Of a stretch of DNA of 64,000 nt, positions 36,916 through 45,123 are shown piece by piece. Position 1 is the stretch's first letter, and each line of letters begins with the position of its first letter. The DNA comes from Micromonospora sp. WMMD1102 (GTDB taxonomy: Bacteria; Actinomycetota; Actinomycetes; Mycobacteriales; Micromonosporaceae). The DNA is taken from NCBI RefSeq assembly GCF_029626265.1, contig NZ_JARUBN010000001.1, positions 1,302,001 to 1,366,000 on the forward strand, written 5' to 3'. Below the pieces are notes generated by a model, which did no database searches, was not told the origin of the DNA, and saw nothing but the letters and a program-made list of their open reading frames with translations. The position numbers were made by a program, and so were the translations under genes.

Positions 36916-37719
36916 GTGCGTATCGCTCGTTTCGCTCATGCAAAGGGAATGTCGTTCGGCGTGGTCGAGGGTGACCCGGAGGCCGGTCCCGAGGGCCTGA
37001 CGGTGGCCGAGATCGAGGGCCACCCGTTCGGCGAGATCCGGTTCACCACCGCGCGCTGGGCGCTGGCGGACGTCCGGCTGCTCTCGCCGATCCTGCCCAG
37101 CAAGGTGGTGTGTGTCGGACGCAACTACGTCGAGCACGCCACCGAACTCGGCAACGACGTACCGGCCGAGCCGCTGCTCTTCCTCAAGCCGTCGACCTCG
37201 GTGATCGGCCCCCGGGACGCGATCCGGCTGCCGGCCCAGTCCAAGCAGGTCGAGCACGAGGCCGAGCTGGCCGTGGTGATAGGACCGCCCGGTGCCCGCC
37301 GGGCCGACCGTGCCGCCGCCGCCCGTGCGGTTTTCGGCTACACCTGCGCCAACGACGTGACCGCGCGGGACCTGCAGCGCTCGGACGGCCAGTGGACCCG
37401 GGCCAAGGGCTTCGACTCGTTCTGCCCGCTCGGACCGTGGATCTCCACCGGCCTCGACGTCGGCGACGTCGAGGTCCGCTGCGAGGTGGGTCGCGGCGCC
37501 GACGAGATGGAGGTACGCCAGCTGGGCCGGACCAAGGACATGGTCTTCGACGTTCCGACCCTGGTGTCCTATATCTCGCACGTGATGACGCTGCTGCCCG
37601 GTGACGTGGTGCTGACCGGCACCCCGGCGGGGGTTAGTCCGATCGTCGACGGGGATACCGTCACGGTCCGCGTCGGCGGCATCGGCGAGCTGTCGAACCC
37701 GGTGGTGGCGCTCGACTGA
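36916..37719 (+). CDS. fumarylacetoacetate hydrolase (FAH) family protein
   Basis: The 267-residue protein is a stand-alone FAH-fold enzyme with KVVCVGRNYVEHATELG, the metal-binding EHEAELAVVIG, GYTCANDVTARDLQ, and the TGTPAGVSP loop. Such enzymes hydrolyse or decarboxylate diketo acids (fumarylpyruvate, oxaloacetate, 2-hydroxyhepta-diene-dioate). Its position near the tRNA-Glu/ndgR/leuCD block matches Rv2993c in M. tuberculosis, although gltX, which normally lies beside it, is absent here. GTG 36916 lies six bases after TAGATT (36904-36909), a leaderless start. Confidence 0.93.
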   Translation: MRIARFAHAKGMSFGVVEGDPEAGPEGLTVAEIEGHPFGEIRFTTARWALADVRLLSPILPSKVVCVGRNYVEHATELGNDVPAEPLLFLKPSTSVIGPRDAIRLPAQSKQVEHEAELAVVIGPPGARRADRAAAARAVFGYTCANDVTARDLQRSDGQWTRAKGFDSFCPLGPWISTGLDVGDVEVRCEVGRGADEMEVRQLGRTKDMVFDVPTLVSYISHVMTLLPGDVVLTGTPAGVSPIVDGDTVTVRVGGIGELSNPVVALD

Positions 37720-37768
37720 GCCACGAGGGCCGGGTGGCGGTGCGTCCGCCGCCCGGCACCGACCCGAT

Positions 37769-37797
37769 TTGGTCTCCACTGCCGGGTCCGGTAAAGT
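37769..37797 (+). promoter_or_regulatory. promoter of the tRNA-Gln/tRNA-Glu unit
   Basis: TTGGTC (37769-37774), a 17-bp spacer and TAAAGT (37792-37797) precede tRNA-Gln by 25 bp. Confidence 0.6.
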
Positions 37798-37822
37798 TCG
37801 CTTTCGGTGCGGCAAGCACCGA

Positions 37823-37897
37823 TGGGGTATGGGGTAATTGGCAGCCCGACTGATTCTGGTTCAGTTAGTCTAGGTTCGAGTCCTGGTACCCCAGCCA
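37823..37897 (+). tRNA. tRNA-Gln (CUG), CCA encoded
   Basis: The acceptor stem TGGGGTA pairs with TACCCCA (37887-37893), followed by G and encoded CCA (37895-37897). The anticodon stem ACTGA/TCAGT encloses TTCTGGT, giving anticodon CTG. The T loop is GGTTCGAGTCC. Confidence 0.96.
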
Positions 37898-37978
37898 CCG
37901 AAGCCCGAAAGGGCACCGGTAGCTGGTCTCTGATAGAGTTCAGCAGCGTTGATCGCAAGGTCAACAACGGAAAGTCCT

Positions 37979-38051
37979 GGCCCCGTCGTCTAGCGGCCTA
38001 GGACGCCGCCCTCTCAAGGCGGTAGCGCCGGTTCGAATCCGGTCGGGGCTA
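37979..38051 (+). tRNA. tRNA-Glu (CUC)
   Basis: Acceptor GGCCCCG pairs with CGGGGCT (a G-U pair at 1-72). The anticodon stem CCGCC/GGCGG encloses CTCTCAA, anticodon CTC. The T arm is CCGGTTCGAATCCGG. CCA is not encoded. Confidence 0.96.
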
Positions 38052-38059
38052 CGATCGAC

Positions 38060-38087
38060 GGCCCGTGTCACTCCGGTGACACGGGCC
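38060..38087 (+). terminator. tRNA operon terminator
   Basis: A perfect 12-bp stem (38060-38071 with 38076-38087) with a TCCG tetraloop lies nine bases after tRNA-Glu. Confidence 0.85.
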
Positions 38088-38324
38088 ATTCCCTGTGCTC
38101 ATGCCGGAGCCCGTTCTCATACCGGAGCCTTCGCGGCCGGCTCGGGCGCGCCGAGGTCGGTTCCCGATGTCGAGCATCGCACACCACGTGGGAGCAGGCA
38201 CCCGAAACCGCTGACCACGTCCGGCGAAAGCCGGACTTGCCGGACTTGCCGGCCGGCTGGCCGTTGGCCTGGGGTTGCCCGCACACGGACCGGCCTTGTC
38301 CGGCCCGGCAGGGATAGTTCGACG

Positions 38325-38559
38325 CGCAGACTGTAGAGCTGGGTGCACAAACAGGGCGCGACAATTCCGGCATTGCGCCGGCCAGCCCGACGTCCGTCCC
38401 GAAAAGTCCAGGCGTCGTCCCCGTCGCTCCTGCCGTCGTCCCCGGACGCTCCGTGGGTCGGTCCCTAACGCTCCGCACGTCGTCCTGGACGGCTTCGCAC
38501 GTCGTCCCCGGACCGGTGCGGAGAGTGGGCGCACCGGCGGGGCAGCTCGACAGTCTGCG
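38325..38559. repeat. inverted-repeat-bounded element, copy 1
   Basis: Left end CGCAGACTGTAGAGCTG (38325-38341) and right end CAGCTCGACAGTCTGCG (38543-38559) are inverted repeats matching at 16 of 17 positions. The end sequences recur at 51866-51970, including the adjoining GGTGCACA on the left and GGCGGGGCAG on the right. The 200-bp interior has no supported gene. Confidence 0.7.
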
Positions 38560-38612
38560 GACCGAGAGGTGTCCGGCCGTCCCGGCGGCGAGTCGGCGGT
38601 CGACAATTCGGC

Positions 38613-38730
38613 GGCGGGCGGTCTGGCGGCGGGCGGTGCGGCGGCGGGCGGTCTGGCGGCGGGCGGTGCGGCGGCGGGCGGTCTGGCGGCGGGCGGTGCG
38701 GCGGCGGGCGGTCTGGCGGCGGGCGGTGGG
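38613..38730. repeat. 30-bp (2 x 15-bp) GC-rich tandem repeat
   Basis: About four copies of a 30-bp unit, itself two 15-bp halves (GGCGGGCGGTCTGGC and GGCGGGCGGTGCGGC), end 42 bp after the ndgR stop. The open frames through it are repeat artefacts (Ala-Ala-Gly-Gly). Confidence 0.92.
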
Positions 38731-38772
38731 CGGTGCGGCGGCGGTGGGTGCGTAGCGGTCCGACGCAGTGGT

Positions 38773-39471
38773 CTACAGGCCGCTCAGCCGCTGACCGGCC
38801 CGGACCACCGCCATCGCGTGCCGGTCGCCGGGGCGCCGGCCGAGCCGCTCGATCGGCCCGGAGATGCTGATCGCGGCGATCACCCGACCGGTCCGGTCCC
38901 GGATCGGCGAGGAGACGCTCGCCACCCCGGCCTCCCGCTCGGCGACGCTCTGCGCCCAACCCCGGCGGCGTACCTCGGCCAGGGTGCGGCCGGTGAACTT
39001 GCAGCGGGGCAGCAGTGGCATGACCGCCTCCGGCGGTTCCCAGGCCAGCAGGATCTGCGCGGCGGAACCGGCGGTCATCGGCAGCACCGAGCCGACCGGC
39101 ACCGTGTCGCGCAGCCCGCTGGCCCGCTCGGCGGCGGCCACGCAGATCCGCTCGTCGGCCCGGCGCAGATAGAGTTGGGCACTCTCGCCGGTGGCGTCCC
39201 GGAGCGCCGAGAGCAGTGGCTCGGCCGCGGTCAGCAGCACGTCGGGCGCGGCGTTCGCCAGCTCGCCCAGGCGTGGCCCGGGGCGCCAGCGTCCCTGGGT
39301 GTCCCGGACCAGCATTCGATGGATCTCCAGGGCCTGGGCCAACCGGTGTGCGGTGGCCCGGGGCAGCTTGGTGCGATCGACGAGTTCGGCCAGGCTGGCG
39401 CCGTCGACGCAGGCGGCCAGGATGACCACCGCCTTGTCGAGAACGCCGACACCGCTCATACTGTGTCCCAC
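38773..39471 (-). CDS. ndgR: IclR-family regulator NdgR/LtbR
   Basis: NdgR (LtbR in Corynebacterium) regulates leuCD and other amino acid genes and lies divergent to leuCD in actinobacteria, exactly as here. The 232-residue protein has an N-terminal winged HTH (ASLAELVDRTKLPRATAHRLAQAL) and the IclR ligand domain (LYLRRADERICVAAAERASGL, TAGSAAQILLAWE, GVASVSSPIRDRTGRVIAAISISGP). GTG 39471 lies seven bases after TAGGTT on the minus strand, so I take that as a leaderless start; ATG 39459 is an alternative four codons in. Confidence 0.93.
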   Translation of the reverse strand: MGHSMSGVGVLDKAVVILAACVDGASLAELVDRTKLPRATAHRLAQALEIHRMLVRDTQGRWRPGPRLGELANAAPDVLLTAAEPLLSALRDATGESAQLYLRRADERICVAAAERASGLRDTVPVGSVLPMTAGSAAQILLAWEPPEAVMPLLPRCKFTGRTLAEVRRRGWAQSVAEREAGVASVSSPIRDRTGRVIAAISISGPIERLGRRPGDRHAMAVVRAGQRLSGL

Positions 39472-39508
39472 AAGCCGAAACCTACCTCCCAGAATTTAGG
39501 ATGTCCAG
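39472..39508. promoter_or_regulatory. divergent ndgR/leuC promoter region, 37 bp between start codons
   Basis: TAGGAT (39497-39502) lies six bases before leuC ATG 39509, and on the other strand TAGGTT (39479-39484) lies seven bases before ndgR GTG 39471. With leaderless transcripts the two -35 regions must overlap the opposing -10, so RNA polymerase can occupy only one promoter at a time, and an NdgR site here would control both. Confidence 0.6.
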
Positions 39509-40963
39509 ATGGTGGGAGTCACTCCGGAGCCGTCCTCGCCCAGGACCCTGGCCGAGAAGGTCTGGGATGCTCACGTGGTGCGATCCGCTGACGGTGAGCC
39601 GGATCTGCTCTATATCGACCTGCACCTGCTGCACGAGGTGACCAGCCCGCAGGCCTTCGACGGGCTGCGGCTGGCGGATCGCCGGGTCCGCCGGCCCGAT
39701 CTCACGCTCGCGACCGAGGACCACAACACCCCGACCGGCTACGACGACCCGTCGTTCCGGTCCCGGCGCGGTGACCTGCTTACCATCGCCGACCCGACCT
39801 CGCGGACCCAGATCGAGACGCTGCGCCGCAACTGCGCCGAGTTCGGCCTCCGGCTGCATCCGCTCGGCGACGACAACCAGGGCATCGTGCACGTGATCGG
39901 GCCGCAGCTCGGGCTCACCCAGCCGGGCCTGACCATCGTGTGCGGCGACTCACACACCGCCACCCACGGCGCGTTCGGCGCGCTGGCCTTCGGGATCGGC
40001 ACCAGCGAGGTCGAGCACGTCCTCGCCACCCAGACCCTGCCGCAGAACCGCCCGAAGACCATGGCGGTGACCGTGACCGGCGAGCTGGGGCCGGGGGTCA
40101 CCGCCAAGGACCTGGTGCTGGCGCTGATCGCCCAGGTCGGCACCGGCGGCGGGCGCGGTCACATCGTGGAGTACCGGGGCGAGGCGATCAGCCGGCTCTC
40201 CATGGAAGGCCGGATGACCATCGCCAACATGTCGATCGAGTGGGGCGCCAAGGCCGGGATGATCGCACCGGACGAGACCACCTTCGCCTACCTGAAGGGG
40301 CGGCCGAACGCCCCGCAGGGCGCCGACTGGGACGCCGCCGTCGAATACTGGCGGACCCTCCCCACCGACGAGGGTGCGACCTTCGACAGCGAGGTGGTGC
40401 TGGACGCCGGCCGGATCAGCCCGTTCGTCACCTGGGGCACCAACCCCGGTCAGGGCACCGCGCTGGACGCCGCCGTTCCGGACCCGGAGGAGTTCGTCAC
40501 CGACGCCGAGCAGACCGCCGCCCGGCGCGCGCTGGAGTACATGGACCTCAAGCCGGGGACCCGGCTGCGGGACGTACCGGTGGACGTGGTCTTCGTCGGC
40601 TCCTGCACCAACGGCCGGCTGGAGGACCTCCGGGCCGCCGCCGACGTGCTGCGCGGGCACCAGGTCGCCGACGGGGTACGCATGCTCGTCGTACCGGGCT
40701 CGGCGGCGGTCCGCGAGGCGGCCGAGCAGGAGGGGCTGGACAAGGTCTTCACCGCGGCCGGCGCCGAGTGGCGGTTCGCCGGCTGCTCGATGTGCCTGGG
40801 CATGAACCCGGACACCCTCAAGCCGGGCCAGCGCTCGGCCTCGACCTCCAACCGTAACTTCGAGGGCCGGCAGGGCCGGGGCGGGCGTACCCACCTGGTC
40901 TCGCCACCGGTCGCCGCCGCCACCGCCGTGGTGGGCCGACTGGCCGCGCCGGCCGACCTGTGA
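39509..40963 (+). CDS. leuC: 3-isopropylmalate dehydratase large subunit
   Basis: LeuC with LeuD isomerises 2-isopropylmalate to 3-isopropylmalate. The 484-residue aconitase-fold protein has the three 4Fe-4S cysteines ([10 protein letters not shown] and [13 protein letters not shown]), [24 protein letters not shown] and [15 protein letters not shown] 39509 follows TAGGAT by six bases (leaderless). The gene is 15 bp from leuD, in one operon. Confidence 0.97.
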   Translation: MVGVTPEPSSPRTLAEKVWDAHVVRSADGEPDLLYIDLHLLHEVTSPQAFDGLRLADRRVRRPDLTLATEDHNTPTGYDDPSFRSRRGDLLTIADPTSRTQIETLRRNCAEFGLRLHPLGDDNQGIVHVIGPQLGLTQPGLTIVCGDSHTATHGAFGALAFGIGTSEVEHVLATQTLPQNRPKTMAVTVTGELGPGVTAKDLVLALIAQVGTGGGRGHIVEYRGEAISRLSMEGRMTIANMSIEWGAKAGMIAPDETTFAYLKGRPNAPQGADWDAAVEYWRTLPTDEGATFDSEVVLDAGRISPFVTWGTNPGQGTALDAAVPDPEEFVTDAEQTAARRALEYMDLKPGTRLRDVPVDVVFVGSCTNGRLEDLRAAADVLRGHQVADGVRMLVVPGSAAVREAAEQEGLDKVFTAAGAEWRFAGCSMCLGMNPDTLKPGQRSASTSNRNFEGRQGRGGRTHLVSPPVAAATAVVGRLAAPADL

Positions 40964-40978
40964 AGGGGCTGACCTGAG

Positions 40979-41566
40979 ATGGACAAGTTCACCGTGCACA
41001 CCGGTACGGCGGTCCCGCTGCGCCGGTCCAACGTGGATACCGATCAGATCATCCCCGCCGTGTACCTCAAGCGGGTGACCCGGACCGGCTTTGCCGACGG
41101 CCTCTTCAGCGCCTGGCGGGAAGATCCGGCATTCGTTCTCAACGATTCCTCATATTCCGGGGCATCGATTCTCGTCGCCGGCCCCGAGTTCGGCACCGGC
41201 TCCTCCCGCGAGCACGCGGTGTGGGCGTTGCGCGACTGGGGGTTCAAGTCCGTCATCGCCCCCCGCTTCGGGGACATCTTCCGGGGGAACGCGCTCAAGG
41301 AAGGGCTCCTGCCGGTCGAGCTTGAATTGAAGGCTGTCGAGGCATTGTGGGAGTTGGTCGAGTCCGACCCGACGGCCCGGATCACGGTCGACCTGACCGC
41401 CCGGGAGGTCCGGGCCGGGGAGGACACCTGGTCCTTCCCGATGGACGACTTCAGCCGGTGGCGGCTGATCGAGGGTTTGGACGACATTGGACTCACCCTC
41501 CGGCACGAGGCGGACATCGCGGCGTACGAGGCCCGGCGATCCTCCTTCCGGCCCGTGGTGGCATAG
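40979..41566 (+). CDS. leuD: 3-isopropylmalate dehydratase small subunit
   Basis: The 195-residue swivelling-domain subunit has [47 protein letters not shown] and the KEGLLPV active-site strand. It is full length. ATG 40979 lies 15 bp after leuC, preceded by GAAGGGG. Confidence 0.97.
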   Translation: MDKFTVHTGTAVPLRRSNVDTDQIIPAVYLKRVTRTGFADGLFSAWREDPAFVLNDSSYSGASILVAGPEFGTGSSREHAVWALRDWGFKSVIAPRFGDIFRGNALKEGLLPVELELKAVEALWELVESDPTARITVDLTAREVRAGEDTWSFPMDDFSRWRLIEGLDDIGLTLRHEADIAAYEARRSSFRPVVA

Positions 41567-41592
41567 GCCGAACCGCCGACCGCACAGTCGTT

Positions 41593-41625
41593 TTCGCCCC
41601 CGCCGGTACACCCGGCGGGGGCGAA
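41593..41625 (+). terminator. leuCD terminator
   Basis: A perfect 14-bp stem (41593-41606 with 41612-41625) with a TACAC loop lies 26 bp after leuD. Confidence 0.8.
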
Positions 41626-41740
41626 TCCGTTGCGACACAATGGGTTTTTTCGAGCAGATGTTTGTGTCCCGGTGGCACAGGGCATACCGTGCGCGCAGAA
41701 TGGCTCGCGTTGAGTCCAGTTGCACATTGGGAGGGAAGTC

Positions 41741-42346
41741 GTGAACAAGGCCGAGCTCATCGAGGCTCTCGCCGCTCGTCTGGGAGACCGGAAGACGGCG
41801 ACGTCGGCGCTCGACGCGGTCCTCGCGGAGGTCCAGGCGGCGGTCACCAAGGGAGACCGGGTGGCCATCACCGGGTTCGGGGTGTTCGAAAAGCGCGTGC
41901 GCGGTGCTCGAACAGCCCGCAACCCTCGGACCGGCGAATCGGTGAAGGTGAAGAAGACATCGGTTCCGGCCTTCCGGCCGGGCGCCGGGTTCAAGGAGAT
42001 GGTGGCCAGCGGCAAGGCCCCGAAGAACACCGTGGCGGCGAAGAAGACCGCGACGGCGTCGACGGCCAAGTCGACCACCGCCAAGAAGACGACGACCAAG
42101 AAGGCGGCGCCCGCCAAGACGACCGCCACCAAGGCGGCGGCGAAGAAGACGGCTCCGGCGAAGAAGACCGGCGGCACCAAGGCCACCACGGCCAAGAAGA
42201 CGACCACGGCCAAGAAGACCACGGCGGCCAAGAAGAGCACGGCGGCCAAGAAGACGGCGACCAAGAGCACGGCAACCAAGAGCACGGCGGCCAAGAAGGC
42301 CAGCACGGCCAAGAAGGCGCCGGCCAAGAAGGCTGCCAAGCGCTGA
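41741..42346 (+). CDS. hupB: HU-type nucleoid protein with histone-H1-like tail
   Basis: This DNA-binding nucleoid protein has 201 residues. Residues 1-90 are a complete HU fold ([48 protein letters not shown]). Residues from about 100 on are a Lys/Ala/Thr tail of many AKK-type repeats, as in mycobacterial HupB/Hlp and Streptomyces HupS. GTG 41741 follows GGGAGGGAAG. The tail DNA is a degenerate tandem array and probably varies in length between strains. The leuCD-hupB-mutT1 order is as in M. tuberculosis. Confidence 0.95.
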   Translation: MNKAELIEALAARLGDRKTATSALDAVLAEVQAAVTKGDRVAITGFGVFEKRVRGARTARNPRTGESVKVKKTSVPAFRPGAGFKEMVASGKAPKNTVAAKKTATASTAKSTTAKKTTTKKAAPAKTTATKAAAKKTAPAKKTGGTKATTAKKTTTAKKTTAAKKSTAAKKTATKSTATKSTAAKKASTAKKAPAKKAAKR

Positions 42347-42360
42347 TCCGGCTACCGCCA

Positions 42361-42389
42361 GGGCGCCTCCGGTCCGTCCGGGGGCGCCC
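42361..42389. terminator. hupB terminator (bidirectional)
   Basis: A 12-bp stem with one G-T pair (42361-42372 with 42378-42389) and a TCCGT loop lies 14 bp after hupB and also downstream of convergent mutT1. Confidence 0.75.
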
Positions 42390-42551
42390 TTCACGTTGTC
42401 CGTACCGGGAATCCCGGCCCGACAGGGGCCTCCCCGGCCGACGACGGGGGCGTTAACGCCGCTCAGCGGCTCCAGGACGGCCCGAAAGCCCCGGGCCGGC
42501 TTGGGTGTACCCGTGCAGTGGTCGGCCCGGCAGAGCCCGCGTCCGGGCCGG

Positions 42552-43538
42552 TCAGGACGCGGGGACGGCGCAGCGGTCGGCGGCGTCGAGCCGGCTGGCG
42601 GCGACCAGTCGGTCCCCGCCGAAGGCGAGCAGCCAGCCGGTGCCCTTCGCGGTCCGGAACTCCTGCACCGAGCCCGGCAGCCGCTCCGGGCCGACCGCAC
42701 CGACGGACTCGTCCGCCGCAGCCGCACCGGGCCAGGCGGTCGACGCGGCGGCCAACCGGAGCAACGCCTGCGGGATCACCTTTCCCTGGCTACAGACCGC
42801 CGCGGGTTCGCCGTACCGGGCAAGTTCGAGCAGCGCCGCGGCGGCGGCCAGGGCGTTCTCCTCCTCGTCCTGCCCCGGCTTCGGCTCGTCGTGCGCGGAA
42901 TCCACCTCGATCGGCCGGTCGAGCAGCTCGGCCAGCGGCTGCAACGTCTGCACACAGCGCCGGGCTGCCGCCGAGTGCAGGCGTACCGGGCGGAGCGGCG
43001 CCAACAGTCCGGCCAACTCCCGAGACTGCGCCACCCCGGCGTCGTCGAGCGGTCGGGCGGTGTCCGGCCCGGACCAGGTGCCCCGCTTGCCGGCCGAGGC
43101 GTGCCGGACCAGGCCCAACTCCGCGCTCACCTGCGGCAGGGCGGCGAAGTCCTCCAGCACTGCGACGTCGTGCGGATAGCTGACCAGCCGGACGGCTTCG
43201 GCCAGCGGCAGCCAGCGTACGTCGTCCACCTCGGTCCCCGGCTGGAAACCGCCGCTGCCGGCGGCCCGCATCGACCAGAACTCGACGGTCTTCGGCGCAC
43301 CGTCGCGCATCAGGTAGTGCACCGGGCGCAGCCGCACCTGTGGCACCCCGAGCACGTCGGCCTCCTCGGCCACCTCGCGCACCGCGGCGGTCAGCGGATG
43401 TTCCCCGGGATCCAGCTTGCCCTTCGGCAGCGACCAGTCGTCGTAGCGGGGACGGTGCACCAGGCAGACCCGCACACCGGCGGGCGAGTGGCGCCAGACC
43501 ACCCCGCCGGCCGCCCGGACCGGGGTCACCGCAGCCAT
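42552..43538 (-). CDS. mutT1: MutT1-like NUDIX hydrolase fused to histidine phosphatase
   Basis: Mycobacterial MutT1 sanitises 8-oxo-(d)GTP and related nucleotides. The 328-residue protein has an N-terminal Nudix domain (Nudix box about 42-64, [20 protein letters not shown], with Asp where Gly is usual) and a C-terminal histidine-phosphatase domain starting [16 protein letters not shown] 43538 overlaps the end of the CYTH-CHAD gene by 13 bp, so the two are translationally linked. The hupB/mutT1/ppk neighbourhood matches Rv2986c-Rv2984. Confidence 0.93.
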   Translation of the reverse strand: MAAVTPVRAAGGVVWRHSPAGVRVCLVHRPRYDDWSLPKGKLDPGEHPLTAAVREVAEEADVLGVPQVRLRPVHYLMRDGAPKTVEFWSMRAAGSGGFQPGTEVDDVRWLPLAEAVRLVSYPHDVAVLEDFAALPQVSAELGLVRHASAGKRGTWSGPDTARPLDDAGVAQSRELAGLLAPLRPVRLHSAAARRCVQTLQPLAELLDRPIEVDSAHDEPKPGQDEEENALAAAAALLELARYGEPAAVCSQGKVIPQALLRLAAASTAWPGAAAADESVGAVGPERLPGSVQEFRTAKGTGWLLAFGGDRLVAASRLDAADRCAVPAS

Positions 43539-45055
43539 GCCGTCCGGCGTTTCCCGCTCGCCCGGCGCCACGCGGCCGGGAAGGCCGACCGGGCGGTGCG
43601 GACGGCTGCCCGCTCCCGCTCCGCCAACCGGCCGGCGGTGACCGCGACGGCGTGGTCGCCCGGCTCCTGCTCGGCGATGGCGAGCCAGGTCTGCGCGGCC
43701 ACCGCCGCGTCCTGGTGCTCGCCGAGCAGGTCCTGCACCTTCGCCAGCGCCTTGGCCAGCTTCGCCGCGTCGCCGCCGAGGACCCCGGCGACGGCGTCGA
43801 CGGCGTACCGGGCCCGCTTGCCGTTGATGCGTACCGCGTGCCAGCGCTCGTCCGGGGCGGCCGGGTCCAGGTCGGCGGCGCCGTCGACCTCGTCGTCGCC
43901 GTCGGTCAGCCGGTGCCACGGCCGGGCCACCAGCCGGGGCAGCACCTTGTCGGCCGGCGCGTCGGCCCGGTCGGTCAACTGCGGTGCCCGGGTGGCGTCG
44001 ACGAGCGCCTCGACCAGGTCGCGGTACCGCTGCGAGCCGAGCGCCTCGTCGACGGCGGCCAGTGCCGCCTCGTGCCGGGCCGCCAGCACCGCGTCGATCC
44101 GGCGTACCGCCGCGGCGTCCAGCGGGCCGAGCGGGTCGGCGGCGGCCGTCCGGGACAGCCGGGCCCGCAGCACCTCCGCGTCCCGGGCGAGGCCCAGTAT
44201 TCCGGCCAGCCACTTCAGCTCGTCCCGCAGCGGCTTCGCCCACGCCTTGCGGACCAGCGGCCCGAACGTGCGCAGGTCGCTGCGGAGCCGCCGGCAGCCG
44301 ACCCGCATCTGGTGCACCGCGGTGTCGTCGTCGCCGACCGGCGCCCGCAACCGGACCAGCGGATCGTGCCCGAGCAGCCGGCCGACGCCGCGGCGGACCG
44401 CCGCGGCGACCACGTCGCCGGCACTGGGCCGCGCCGGCAGCTCACCGGCCGGCACCAGGTCGGGTGCGGCCTCGGCCGCCGGACCGAGCGCCCGGACGTG
44501 CTTCGGGACGAAGTTCCCGGCCCGGGCGCCGGCTGCGGTCAGCGCCGACTCCAGCACGTCGAGCAGCTCCGGCCCGCCCTCCTTGCGTTCCACCTCGATC
44601 TCCCGGAACGTCGACCGGACCTGCTTGCCGTCGCGTACCTGCACCGCGTCGTCGGCGATCTCGGCGAGTACCCGGTCGGCGCCGTCGCGCAGCTCGTACG
44701 CCTGGCGCACGGTGCGGACCAGCACGGCCGGCCGCAGCTCGGCGCCCCGGGAGTACGCGGTGACCAGCCCCACCAGCTCGGTTGGCGGACTCTTCGGCCG
44801 GCCCTGGCGGGAGACCTCGTGCCGGACGCCGGGGCTGTCGGCGGGAAGTTTGACAGTCCAGGGCAGCTCGTCACCCTTGCGGTGTCGCAGCGACACCCCG
44901 GCACGGGCCAGCCGCAGGTCGGCGGTGTCGAGATAGCTGGCGGTGAGCGTCACCGGCGGCATCCGCACCACCCGTACCCCGTCCGGCACGACCGTGGCGA
45001 GGTCGGGCAGGGCGAAACCGGGTTCGACGTCGTACTTCCGCTCCTCCTCCAACAT
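43526..45055 (-). CDS. CYTH and CHAD domain protein
   Basis: The 509-residue protein starts with the CYTH (triphosphate tunnel) motif EEERK and LTASYLDTADLRLARAGVSLRHR. The CHAD domain (about 215-505) contains repeated conserved-histidine helices (VHQMRVGCRRLRSDLRTF, WHAVRINGKRARYAVD, LGEHQDA). CHAD domains bind polyphosphate and CYTH enzymes cleave triphosphates, so its place next to ppk is meaningful. ATG 45055 lies six bases after TAGGCT, a leaderless start with its own promoter. Confidence 0.93.
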   Translation of the reverse strand: MLEEERKYDVEPGFALPDLATVVPDGVRVVRMPPVTLTASYLDTADLRLARAGVSLRHRKGDELPWTVKLPADSPGVRHEVSRQGRPKSPPTELVGLVTAYSRGAELRPAVLVRTVRQAYELRDGADRVLAEIADDAVQVRDGKQVRSTFREIEVERKEGGPELLDVLESALTAAGARAGNFVPKHVRALGPAAEAAPDLVPAGELPARPSAGDVVAAAVRRGVGRLLGHDPLVRLRAPVGDDDTAVHQMRVGCRRLRSDLRTFGPLVRKAWAKPLRDELKWLAGILGLARDAEVLRARLSRTAAADPLGPLDAAAVRRIDAVLAARHEAALAAVDEALGSQRYRDLVEALVDATRAPQLTDRADAPADKVLPRLVARPWHRLTDGDDEVDGAADLDPAAPDERWHAVRINGKRARYAVDAVAGVLGGDAAKLAKALAKVQDLLGEHQDAAVAAQTWLAIAEQEPGDHAVAVTAGRLAERERAAVRTARSAFPAAWRRASGKRRTAWLR

Positions 45056-45123
45056 CGGGCAAGCCTAGTCCGGAATGTCGGTACGGCCGACCGGCCGCCG
45101 CCGCGTGACCACGCCCCGTCGCA

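Noticed and set aside
38613..38730. CRISPR array
   Set aside because: The repeats are contiguous with no spacers, and no cas genes are nearby.
38275..39591. 438-codon plus-strand frame through the tandem repeat and ndgR
   Set aside because: It is produced by the 15-bp repeat (period divisible by three) and by antisense ndgR sequence.
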